From NCBI GenBank assembly GCA_046233135.1, contig JBJXHN010000002.1:806001-870000 (forward strand): DNA of 64,000 nt, given 5' to 3'. The translations under genes and the position numbers were made by a program. This document shows positions 35,197 to 44,500 of this stretch, in pieces. A model generated the notes under the pieces. The model saw nothing but the letters and a program-made list of their open reading frames with translations. It searched no databases and was not told where the DNA came from. Origin of the DNA: JBJXHN01 sp046233135. Lineage in GTDB: Bacteria > Pseudomonadota > Alphaproteobacteria > Rhodospirillales > Rhodospirillaceae. Position 1 is the first letter of the stretch. Each line of letters begins with the position of its first letter.

Positions 35197-36466
35197 CGGC
35201 GACGGCCGGGCGCCGGAAAGCCCGCAGGCCCCGGCCCCTGGCCCCGCCGGGCGCGCCGCGGCCAGTCTTGCACCCGCCGCCCTGCGCCAGCGGGACACGC
35301 GCATCAACGCCTTTCTGGAGGTCTTCGAGGCGCCGCTCGGCGGTGGTGTTCCGGGCACCTCACTGCCCCTGGACGGCCTGACCTTCGCCGTGAAGGAAGT
35401 GATCGATGTCGCGGGACGGCGCATCCCCTGGGGCGTGACAGCCCTGAAGGACAGGGTTGCCCAGGGCACGGCGCCGGCGGTGTCGCGGATCCTGGCCGGC
35501 GGCGCCCTTTGCCTGGGCACGACCCGGTCGACGGCCCTGGCCATCACGGGAGAGAGCGGCAGCCGAAACCCCCGGGATCCGGCCCGCTCCCCCGGTGGAT
35601 CGTCGGCCGGCTCCGCCGCTGCGGTCGGGGCCGGGCTGGTCGATGTCGCCCTGGGAACCCAGACGGTCGGATCGATCATTCGCCCGGCGGCCTATTGTGG
35701 CGTGGTGGGGTTCAAGCCGACCATGGGGGTGGTTCCCCGGGACGGGACGATGCTTCTGTCCGCCGACCTGGACCATCTGGGGTACCTGGCCCGCGACGTG
35801 GATGTGGTGAAGATGGTCCATGGCCTGTTCCAGCCGTCCGGCACCCCTCGTTCCATACAAGAGGTATGCGTGGTCGCGCCCTGGTTCGATGGCGGCGTGG
35901 TGCCCGAGGCGATGAACGCCCTGGAACGGGCGGCGGGGATGGCTCGCACGCTTGGCTATCCTGTCCGCACGTTGGCCCTTCCCCCCGAGGTGGCGGTTGA
36001 GGAAGAGGCCGTGCTTCAAGAGATTCTCGCCCGCGGGATCCATGACAACCATGGGCACTGGATCACGGAAAACGAAGATCATCTGCCGCCCGGACTGGCT
36101 GAGCTGGCCCGTCGCGGGGCTGCCGTCGACGACCGGAGCTACCGGACCGTCCTGGAGCGCCGGGACGGGATACGGGCCGCCATGGCCGCCCTGGTGGGGC
36201 CGGATACGGTCCTGCTGACGCTCTCCGTGGCGGACCGGCCCCCGCTGCTGGGCATGGGGACCGGCCGTCGGGACCCCCAACGTCTTTGGACGCTCCTGGG
36301 GTGGCCGGCCGTGGCCCTGCCGACGGGAAGCGCCGTGCCCGAACCGGAAGCAGGCACGGCCTTGCCGTTGCCGACTAGTGTTCAGCTGATCGGTCCTCCC
36401 GGACGGGATTTCGACCTGCTGGATCTTGCCGGTCGGATGGAAAGGGGGCTGTTGGGAGGAGGGTGA
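35180..36466 (+). CDS. Amidase signature family hydrolase
   Basis: 428 residues. The Ser-cisSer-Lys triad is present: Lys in TFAVKEVIDVAG, cis-Ser in SPGGSSAGSAAAVGAG, and nucleophile Ser in GTQTVGSIIRPAAYCGVVGFKPT-like sequence (TVGS in place of the commoner TGGS/TAGS). The C-terminal part is shorter than in classic amidases. No signal peptide, so it should act on imported substrate in the cytoplasm. The 17-bp overlap with the ATPase gene indicates co-translation: the cluster imports a compound and hydrolyses its amide or ester bond. The exact substrate cannot be read from sequence. Confidence 0.9.
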   Translation: MDMRINGDGRAPESPQAPAPGPAGRAAASLAPAALRQRDTRINAFLEVFEAPLGGGVPGTSLPLDGLTFAVKEVIDVAGRRIPWGVTALKDRVAQGTAPAVSRILAGGALCLGTTRSTALAITGESGSRNPRDPARSPGGSSAGSAAAVGAGLVDVALGTQTVGSIIRPAAYCGVVGFKPTMGVVPRDGTMLLSADLDHLGYLARDVDVVKMVHGLFQPSGTPRSIQEVCVVAPWFDGGVVPEAMNALERAAGMARTLGYPVRTLALPPEVAVEEEAVLQEILARGIHDNHGHWITENEDHLPPGLAELARRGAAVDDRSYRTVLERRDGIRAAMAALVGPDTVLLTLSVADRPPLLGMGTGRRDPQRLWTLLGWPAVALPTGSAVPEPEAGTALPLPTSVQLIGPPGRDFDLLDLAGRMERGLLGGG

Positions 36467-36520
36467 GGCTGCATCGCCAGCGCTTCATGCGGCCAAAAAG
36501 GGTGGGATGCCCGCTGTGTC

Positions 36521-37528
36521 CTACAGCGCAAACACGCCCTGTAAGTCCCTGGCATCCAGCATCAATGCCGCCGGAACCATGTTCAGGCCATGGCCATAGG
36601 TGAAAAAGGCGCCATTCTGATCCTGGCAATAAGTATCGCCGAGGTACAAGCCGAGCAAACTCGGCGCTTTTTGCGGATCCTTTCTCGGTGCAGCAACAAG
36701 CGAGCCGCTGTCTCCAGGGTGCCCGTGGGCATCGGTCAGGAAGTAGTGAGGAGTGACCCCGGATAGGATCTGCGCCGGCGTGGACAGGGACATCATCACC
36801 GTGCTGGGCGCCCGGCCCGTATCGCCGAAATGGACCTCTGCGGCTTCCCCTTCGATGGCATAGCGGTTGGGAGAGATCTCTTCGCCCAAAGACTTGTGGC
36901 CCCGCTTTCCACAGGGGAACGTGATCTTCGCGGCATCAATAAAACCTGGTGCACGGGCGGCCAGTCTGCTCGGCGTACCACAGGTGGGGCAGAGAATGGG
37001 GACGCTTTGCCCGATGCGGTGCTGCTGGACCACATGACCTGCGGTGATGCCACAGGGAGTGCCCTCTCGATCCACATAGAGGGCAGCGGGATAGCCTTTC
37101 GGGACAACGGGGGTATGGGGGGTAAACGTGGCAAGAGTCTGAACCATGGGAATTTCGACCCGCCCGTATTCCAGTGTCAGCGGGGTCAGGTAGTCGTCTG
37201 GGGGGGCATGGTAGCGTACAGCCCGAAACAGCACGGCCCCGAATTGATAGCCGCAAACGATAGGAAACTCATCGGACGACCATGGTCGCATGGCGCCGGG
37301 TGCGCGGAAGACGCCGGTGGCGATCAGTCCGGAGCCATTGAACAGCTCTCCCAGCCTAGAATTTTTCTGCGCCTGGATACCTAGGTTGTGCCGCAGGTAG
37401 GACGCCCACTGGCCGATCCTCCGACCCGGACAACTCGCTTCAAGGTCCAGTAACCTTTGGTCATAGGGAAAGTCACCGGGCGGAAGACGGGCAGGAACAA
37501 GTCGACAAAGAATCTCCGCTGAAATCAT
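36521..37528 (-). CDS. Divergent trypsin-like serine protease domain protein
   Basis: 335 residues. The protease-like core has CGITAGHVVQQH (His165), PGFIDAAKITF (Asp198) and HGHPGDSGSLVAAP (Ser274), a plausible complete His-Asp-Ser triad with the classical GDSGS. The N-terminal 140 residues match nothing I recognise and include possible beta segments. Cysteines 159, 180, 183 and 206 (CPTC plus two more) could bind metal or form disulfides. There is no clear signal peptide. It is monocistronic, convergent with the amidase operon, and followed upstream by a chromosomal repeat. The triad assignment is from spacing and motifs, not from a full alignment. Confidence 0.6.
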   Translation of the reverse strand: MISAEILCRLVPARLPPGDFPYDQRLLDLEASCPGRRIGQWASYLRHNLGIQAQKNSRLGELFNGSGLIATGVFRAPGAMRPWSSDEFPIVCGYQFGAVLFRAVRYHAPPDDYLTPLTLEYGRVEIPMVQTLATFTPHTPVVPKGYPAALYVDREGTPCGITAGHVVQQHRIGQSVPILCPTCGTPSRLAARAPGFIDAAKITFPCGKRGHKSLGEEISPNRYAIEGEAAEVHFGDTGRAPSTVMMSLSTPAQILSGVTPHYFLTDAHGHPGDSGSLVAAPRKDPQKAPSLLGLYLGDTYCQDQNGAFFTYGHGLNMVPAALMLDARDLQGVFAL

Positions 37529-37621
37529 TTAAAAACCTCCGATGCGGGAAAATATAGCGTATGGAGGGGTGTTTGCCTACTCACAACTTATGGGTTTTCG
37601 ATGGGCGGAACGTGCGTCCTA

Positions 37622-37783
37622 GATCAAACTGCCTTAAATCTGCATCGATTTACGGCAGGTACTTTGATCTAGAATCATATGGTTACAGCATCGAGTCACG
37701 CCGAAGGCGTGCGTTCCGCCGGGAGTCGAAGACGCGCTTGCGCACCGGAAAACCGGTGCCCACTTTTCCGCTCGATGCTGTAG
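37622..37783. repeat. Dyad-containing intergenic repeat, copy 3, with insertion
   Basis: The same two modules as copies 1 and 2, GATCAAACTGCC to CTTTGATC and CAGCATCGAG to CTCGATGCTG, but the second module carries about 48 extra bp beginning TCACGCCGAAGGCGTGCGTT between its arms, itself including a short hairpin (ACGCCGAAGGCGT). It fills most of the 371-bp gap (37529-37899) between the trypsin-like gene and the TerB-like gene; nothing else was seen there. Confidence 0.85.
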
Positions 37784-37899
37784 ACCGTTCCTTCGCATCT
37801 GGGTGCCCACCATTACCGTGGAACGGCTATGACCTGCGTTCCATGTCTCCGGTCCATGCAGTCTCCCATCTTTTCGCGCGCTTTGAGGAAGATGCTCCC

Positions 37900-38376
37900 T
37901 CAGAACCCCAGCTTCTGGCGGACTTCGGCGACGTGGGCGGCCATGGCGTGCATGCCCAGGGCGGCGCGCTTGTGGATGTGGTGTTCGTGGGCCAGTACCC
38001 GCAGGTTTTCCACCGTGGCGGCGTCGAAACCCAGGCTGTCCGCCACCTCCTGGATGATCTCCACTTCGCCGCGCTGGAGGATGTTGTCGGCTTCGGCCAC
38101 CAGCAGCAGTTCGAAGATCAGCAGGCGGCGGCGGGGCTGGGTGTCGAAGCTTGTCAGGTCCACCGGTGAAAACAGCTCGCGCGCGCCGATGACGATGTCC
38201 GCTCCCAGTTCCTCGGTGATCGCCACCAGCATGCTTTCCTCTTCCGCCGGGACCTTCCAGTCCGCCAGAACAACCCGGTTCGCCAGGCTGAGAAAGGCAC
38301 GCTTCTGGTCGTCGGTAAAATCCCGCAGGAACATGCGAAAGGAACTCCATTCATCCGGGGTGGGCGCGCTCTCCAT
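37900..38376 (-). CDS. TerB-like (tellurite resistance B domain) protein
   Basis: 158 residues from the ATG at 38376; the frame is open to 38457 but would overlap the upstream gene. All-helical and acidic: MESAPTPDEWSSFRMFLRDF, DQKRAFLSLANRVVLADW, EEESMLVAITEELG, RRRLLIFELLLVAEADN, and GEVEIIQEVADSLGFDAATV. The repeated pattern of acidic residues between helices fits the TerB/DjlA-N fold, which in relatives is linked to metal binding and membrane stress. It lies 25 bp after the MscS-fusion gene on the same strand, so they are probably co-transcribed. Confidence 0.75.
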   Translation of the reverse strand: MESAPTPDEWSSFRMFLRDFTDDQKRAFLSLANRVVLADWKVPAEEESMLVAITEELGADIVIGARELFSPVDLTSFDTQPRRRLLIFELLLVAEADNILQRGEVEIIQEVADSLGFDAATVENLRVLAHEHHIHKRAALGMHAMAAHVAEVRQKLGF

Positions 38377-38401
38377 CAGGCTCTCCTGGTGTCGCGGGGG
38401 C

Positions 38402-41400
38402 TCAGGGGGTCCCGTGCAGCGGGCGGGGACCTTCCATCGGTTCGGGGGGGTCGGCATGGGGGCCGCCGGGATCCGCGACGGACGGCGGCGTAACCCCCGG
38501 CGGAATCGTCAGCGGCGGGATCGACGAGCGGGGCGTCGTCTCCCGCCCTTCCGTCGTCCAGGGGGTGGCGCCGATCTCGTGCAGCACGTTGCGCACCGTG
38601 GTGATCACCAACTCGTTGGCGTCCTCCGCCGCCTCGTAATCCCGCAGCCAGAACTGCACCTCGTAGTGCGCCACCCAGTCGTAATTGAAGTCCAGGCCGA
38701 TGAAGCGGACGTTCGGCACCGGGTCCTGCTCCAGCTGGGTCAGCCGGGCCAGGGCCTCTTCGATGGGTTCGGCGATCTCGGAGGGCTCGTAGCCCGGGGC
38801 CAGGGTGAAGGGCACCTCGATCCGGATCTGGGGGTAGGCGCTGAAGTTCTGAATGCGCGCGTCCGACACCTGGCCGTTGGGGATCGACAGCACATACCCC
38901 GCCCGGGTGCGCACCCGGGTGGTGCGCCAGGTCATATCGATCACGTGGCCTTCGATGGAATCGCCGATCAGCACCCAGTCTCCTACCGAGAACGGCCGCT
39001 CCACGTTCAGGAAGACCCCGGAGAAGACGTTGGAGATGTTGGCCTGGATCGCCAGACCGATGATCATGGTCAGCAGGCCCCCGGTGGCCAGCAGGCTGGT
39101 CAGCTTCTGGTCGTAGACGAACGCCAGAATCCCCAGCATTGCCAGGGTGTAGACGATGGAGGACACGAACAGCCGGATGACATTGGGCACGGCCCGCCCC
39201 GTGCGGTTTTCCACTGGCTGCCACAGGAAGCGTTCCAAGGCCATGCACAGCAGCTGCGCCGGGATCATCCACCACAGCGCCTTGTAGCCCTCCAGGATCA
39301 TGTTGATCCAGGCCGGTTCCAGCCGCTGATAGGCCACGTCCAGCGCGATGCTGCCCGCCGACAGCAGCAGCAGCGGCCAGAAGATGATGCGCAGGGAAAA
39401 GGAATACAGCAGCCAGTACCGCCCCAGCTTCTTGTGGTCCATGGCCACCGCGAACAGGGTCCCCAGCAGGCTGAACACCAGGATATAGAGGAAGTATTCC
39501 GTGGGCAGCAGGCCCGACAGGTCGAACGTCCCCTGGGCCACCTGAACCCCCAGATCGACGCGGGAGAACAAGGGTTCCTCCGACCCGTGGCCCACATAGG
39601 CGGGCTTGCCGAAGGAGGCATGGCGGAAGACCTCCTGTGACAGCCAGGCCCGGTCCACCCGCCAGCCCGAATTGGCTCCGGTCACCCGGTCCTGCCGCAG
39701 CCGTTCGCTGAACGACGCGCCGGATTCCAGGTTCATGCCCAGGACGTCGCCCACATACAGCAGGTTGTTGCGGTCCAGGGTCTCGTGACGGAAAGACACG
39801 CCGGCGATATGCGATCCGTAAGGCCGGGGGGCGTCCAGGAAGTCCAGCAGGAACGGCGCCTCCACCCGGTACAGGCGGTAGGTCAGGCCGTCGATGGTCT
39901 CGTCTTGCTCCGGCTCCTCCAGCTTGATGGGATCGACGGCGTTCAGGAAGATCACCTCCTGCGGCTCGAACGCGCCGGAGTAGCGGAACCAGATGGAAAA
40001 TTCGATTTTCGCCGTGCCCGCGTCCAGGTCGATGTCGGAGATGGTATGCAGCGCCATCCCCGTGTAGACCACGTTTGTGCGGTACATGAACCGGTCGTTC
40101 ACATAGAGCAGCCGGCCCTTCTTCAGTTCCTCGATATAGTTGATGTCGCCCCGCCGCTCGATGGGCTGGAGCTGGGTGAGGGCGGAAACCACGTTGGTGC
40201 CGTTGGCAATGCCGATGCGCACCGGCTTCTGGGCCTGTCCCTTGGCGTCGAACCAGCTGCGGCCGGTGATCCCCCGCAACCCGGCTTCGGCGCGGTCATG
40301 GCCGGCCAGGGCATCGCGCAGGGCCTGGCGGGCGCCCTGTTCGGTCAGGCCGTTGCCGTCCTGTCCCTGGGCTTCGTCGAAGGCCTGCAGCAGCAGGTGG
40401 GCGCTTTCGTAGCCGAAGGCGGCCAGCCAGTCGGGGGTGCGGCCGTGCTCTTCCTGGAAGACGTTCTTGACGTTCTGCGCGGCCTCGTTGGCGATATCCA
40501 GCAGCAGCGGCACCGAGGTCACCAGCCCGTCCATGCGGTCGGCGGCCACCAGGGGATCGGGGGATTCCGCCTCCATCGCCTGGGAAAAGGCATGGGTGGC
40601 GTAAAGCGAGGGCGCGACCACCCGGTTGCGCTGGCGCGCCGCCCGCAGCCTCGACACCACCTTGGCCCCCATCTCCGGTGGCACGGCCAGCAGGATGGCT
40701 CCCGCGTCGTCGGTCTCGCCGATGATCCGGACGATACGGTCGGCTTCCGCATCCGGATCGGCGGCCGGGTCGATGGTCCAGCGATGGCGCACGGGGGTGC
40801 CGAAGCGCTCGTAGACGCCGGCGAAGGGCTCCACCAGGGACATCCGCGTTTCCGCCGAAGGCACTTCGACGATGGACAGGAACACTTCGCCCAGCACATT
40901 GCGGGTGTAGTTGGCCAGGAAGCGGGCCTCGCTGGGTTCCGTATAGCCCAGGGTGAACAGCCACGGGCTGTCGGCGGCCAGGTCCGGCCGGTGGGCACCG
41001 GGCCGCAGCATGGGCACGCCGGCAGCTTCCAGCTCCCGGATGGCCGGGGTCAGCATGACGGAATCATGGGCCTGCCAGGGGCCGATGACGGCGGTCACCC
41101 GGGGATCCCCGGCGGCCTGCCGGGCCAGGGCGGCGGCCTTGTCGGGGTCGGCCTCGCTGTCCAAGGCTTCCAGCACCATCAGGTCGCCGGTGTTGCTGTC
41201 GGCGTTCAGGGCGTCCACGCGCTGCTGCGCCCCTTCCACCAGCGCCTGCCCGAGCGCGGCCTGGGGGCCGCTCAAGGGCGCGATGACGGCGATCCGGGGC
41301 AACTCGGCCACATCTTCCGACAGGAAGATATGGCGGGCGATCGCCGAGAAAATGGTTCCCAGGATGCCCAGCACCACCAGGATGATCAGGAACTTCAGCC

Positions 41401-41446
41401 AGCGGGGCAATGTGCCCGTTGCCGTGCTCATCGATCCTTCCCTCAC
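38402..41446 (-). CDS. Periplasmic binding protein / MscS channel fusion
   Basis: 1014 residues. Residues 15-38 are a membrane anchor. About 48-400 is a type 1 periplasmic binding fold like Leu/Ile/Val-binding proteins: RIAVIAPLSGPQAALGQALVEGAQ, VTAVIGPWQAHDS, YVAPSLYATHAF-like region, WLAAFGYESAHLLLQAF. About 455-570 is beta-rich (SDIDLDAGTAKIEFSIWFRYSG, SFRHETLDRNNLLYVGDV) and recalls the extracellular domain of pentameric ligand-gated channels. Helices near 650-670, 677-702, 713-737, 752-778 and 782-800 lead to the MscS pore and beta domain (QANISNVFSGVFLNVERPF, GDWVLIGDSIEGHVIDMTWR, IPNGQVSDARIQNFSAY). The tail (from about 965) is Pro-rich. A ligand-responsive channel is inferred. Possible start alternative at residue 6. 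Confidence 0.85.
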   Translation of the reverse strand: MREGSMSTATGTLPRWLKFLIILVVLGILGTIFSAIARHIFLSEDVAELPRIAVIAPLSGPQAALGQALVEGAQQRVDALNADSNTGDLMVLEALDSEADPDKAAALARQAAGDPRVTAVIGPWQAHDSVMLTPAIRELEAAGVPMLRPGAHRPDLAADSPWLFTLGYTEPSEARFLANYTRNVLGEVFLSIVEVPSAETRMSLVEPFAGVYERFGTPVRHRWTIDPAADPDAEADRIVRIIGETDDAGAILLAVPPEMGAKVVSRLRAARQRNRVVAPSLYATHAFSQAMEAESPDPLVAADRMDGLVTSVPLLLDIANEAAQNVKNVFQEEHGRTPDWLAAFGYESAHLLLQAFDEAQGQDGNGLTEQGARQALRDALAGHDRAEAGLRGITGRSWFDAKGQAQKPVRIGIANGTNVVSALTQLQPIERRGDINYIEELKKGRLLYVNDRFMYRTNVVYTGMALHTISDIDLDAGTAKIEFSIWFRYSGAFEPQEVIFLNAVDPIKLEEPEQDETIDGLTYRLYRVEAPFLLDFLDAPRPYGSHIAGVSFRHETLDRNNLLYVGDVLGMNLESGASFSERLRQDRVTGANSGWRVDRAWLSQEVFRHASFGKPAYVGHGSEEPLFSRVDLGVQVAQGTFDLSGLLPTEYFLYILVFSLLGTLFAVAMDHKKLGRYWLLYSFSLRIIFWPLLLLSAGSIALDVAYQRLEPAWINMILEGYKALWWMIPAQLLCMALERFLWQPVENRTGRAVPNVIRLFVSSIVYTLAMLGILAFVYDQKLTSLLATGGLLTMIIGLAIQANISNVFSGVFLNVERPFSVGDWVLIGDSIEGHVIDMTWRTTRVRTRAGYVLSIPNGQVSDARIQNFSAYPQIRIEVPFTLAPGYEPSEIAEPIEEALARLTQLEQDPVPNVRFIGLDFNYDWVAHYEVQFWLRDYEAAEDANELVITTVRNVLHEIGATPWTTEGRETTPRSSIPPLTIPPGVTPPSVADPGGPHADPPEPMEGPRPLHGTP

Positions 41447-41543
41447 AACGTCCTATGATAACGTGCCTCGTATTTTTCCAGGGTGGATGGACCCAAGGCC
41501 CATCGATCCTGCCTTTTGAGGCTTTTCTAATTTGTACAGGGGT

Positions 41544-44500
41544 TCAGGCGACGTTCACAAGGCTGGCGTGGGACAGGTCGTCGTCGGTTTGGGGGGTGGC
41601 GCTGTAGCTTGCGGCGTTCATTGTTTCGTTGCTGCTATCGGACATGGCGAAGACCACCTCGCCCCAGGTGGCCTCGTTACCGTTTGCCAGCTGGGCGGAG
41701 CCGGCCTGCTGCACCAGGTTGCCGTTCTGCTGATAATCTTGCGTCTCGGCCCCCAGGTCGATGGACAGCACCCCGGCCTCGGCCAGGCCGATCAGCTCGC
41801 CGTCGTCGGTGACGGCATCGGAATTGGCGTCGATCCAGATGGACAGCTGATGGTAGACGCCGTCGCCGGCGTCGATGAACCCGTTGCCGTCCTTGTCGAA
41901 GGCGGCCAGCACCTCCAGGCTCGTGGCCGCCCCTTGTGCCCCGTCGGGCAGGGCATCGGCACGGAACGAGGGGGAGATGACTTCGGACAGGTCTTCGATC
42001 CGCCCCGATCCGTCCAGGTCCACCACCAGCAGCCCGTCGTCGGGACCGACCCAGCCCATGGCCTGTGCGGCCGCGCCGGCATGGGTGGCGAAGGTGATGC
42101 CCGCATCCAGGCCCAGCAGCTCCAGCCCGTCGCTGTCCATGTCCAGGACGATGGGGTCTCCGTGATTGGCGAAGGGGCCGTTGGTGATCCAGGTGACGGA
42201 CGAAAGGGAAAGGTCGCCACTGACGCTCGTGACGGGGATGCTGTTGTCGATGGTCGAGAGCGTCGTGGTTCTTTGCGTGGCGGGATCGCCATGGGGGACC
42301 AGATCGGTGACCGTGGTGCCGTTTGCTTCGTCGAACTGCCAATAATGAAGTAGACCGTCCTCTGTCCCCGTCAGGCGGCCGTCCATGGAGGTCGAGAGGA
42401 TCGAGGATTGATCCCCGCTCCAGACGCGCAGCTCGCTGAGGTCGGCGTTCAGGGTCTGGTGGGTGAGTTCGTCGCGGCTGATGCCAGTCCAGTGATAGGC
42501 GTTATTGTCGGTGAAATTGCTGACGGTGTCGGTCGACGTAACCGCCGGTTCGTCATCGATGTACAGGCTGATATGCGCGCCATCATAGACGAAGGCCACA
42601 TGGTGCCATTGCCCGTCGTCGATGCGGGTTGTTGTCCGAACGCTGGCATCTGTGGTGCCTTCCCGGATGTCCCCGAGGAGTGTGCCGTCCGCCATGGTGG
42701 TGAACTGGATGTAGTCGCCTTCGCTGTTATCGGAGCCCGGGTCGTCCCGCGTGGCGAAGATGGCGCCGAAGTTGTTGAAGGCGTCCCGCGTGCCCCGCAC
42801 CATGGCTTCGACCGTGAAGGCGCCTTCGAGGTCGTAGGTGCCGTAGTTGGCTCGCATGGTGCCGTCGAAATGCAGGGCACTGCAGTCCCGCAGGGAAACG
42901 GTGCCGGTGGACGAGGCTTCCGCGCCATGCGGGTCGGTGACGGTATAGCTGAAGCTGGCGGTCCCCTTGTAGGTGGTCTTGGGCGTGAAGACCCAAGTGT
43001 CCCCAACCTGGGCGACGTCGAGATAGGCGCTGGAGGCAGGATCGATGGTCACCCCGGTGATGCTCAGGTCCGCCTGCGCATTGTCGATGTCGGAGGCGGT
43101 CGCAAGCAACTGGTCGGTGGTCAGCGTGAAGGCCGCGTTGAAGGCCTGCTGGCCGAAGGAACGGACCAAAGAGTCCGGCGCATCGTTCGCGCCGGTGACG
43201 GTGGCGGCCACGCGGGCGGTGTCCCCCAACAGCGTGTCCACATCGGAATCCACCGCCTTGTAGTGGAAGTAGACGGTCGCGCTGTCTCCGTCATTGAGAT
43301 ACTGGTAGGTCGAACCGGGGCTGAAGGTCAGTTGCTGGGTCGCGGGATTGTAGGTGAAGGAGGTGCCGGCGATTTCGGTGCCGTTGATATCCGTGCCCGT
43401 GAACGTCTTGGTTTCCGTCAGGATGGCGCCGCCGGCGTAGACCCGCGCCAGGGTGCCATCGACGTCCGTATCATTGGCGAGCAGGTCGATCTGCACCGTT
43501 GCGTCTTCGCTGACGCTGGCGGTGTCGTCCGCCGTGGCGGGGGCGTGGTTGGCCGCCGTCACGGTGACGTTGAGTTTGGCCGTGCTTGATCCGCCATTGG
43601 AATCCGTCACCACATAGTCGATGGAGGTGACGATGGGGGGGCCGGTCAGGCTGTCGAAATCGCCGTTGGGATCGAAGCTCCAGTTGCCCGAGGCATCGAC
43701 GGAGAACTGGCCACCGTTGGTGCCCCGGACGCTGCCGGCGCCGGCGTTCACCGACGCGCCGTCACCGCTGAACGAGGCGACCTGGATGGTGCTGTTGTAG
43801 TCGGGATCGAAAGCGTCTTTGAGCAGGGTGTTGCCGACAAGGGTGTCCCCGCCCAGCACGGCACCGGTGGCGAAGGCGGTGTAATTCCATTCGCTGATCG
43901 TCGGGTCGTCGTCGACCCCGTCCACGCGGACCTCGATATAGTTCTGAGCGCTCAGGCTGCCATCGCTGACCGTGTACTGATAGCGCACGATGGCATATTC
44001 CCCGGCCCTCAGGCTGTCGAAGTCCCCATCGGTGTTGAACGACCAGCTGTAGGGATCGGTGCCATTGTCGGTGATGGTGAATTCGCCCGCCGCCGCATTG
44101 GTCAGGTCCGGGTCCGGAGAGGTGTCGCTAGTGATGGTTCCGGCGAAGGTGCCGGTGCCGATGGTCAGGGTGTCGGAGGTGTCAGGATCGCTGTATTGCA
44201 AGGTGCCGCTGGTGACACCCGCACCAGTTTCTGCGGTGTCTTCCGTGATCGTACCGCCGTTGGCCAGGGTCGCCACGGGGCGGTCGTTCACGCCGTTGAC
44301 GGTGATGGTCAGGGTGCCCTCGGCGTCGGACACGGCACCGTGGTCATCGACCAGTGTGTAGGTTACCGTCTGGACGTATGGATCATCGCCGGCAGCCATG
44401 GAGTCGAAGGAGTTATCCTGCGTGACGGTGTAGGCGCCCGTTGTGGTGTTGACCTCCAGGGTCAGGCCATCGCCGAAGATCACGGACTTTAATGTCTCGC

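Noticed and set aside
41544..42900. RTX toxin or hemolysin C-terminus in the giant protein
   Set aside because: The GGxGxDxUx nonapeptide is absent; the acidic DxDxDG patterns fit EF-hand-like sites instead.
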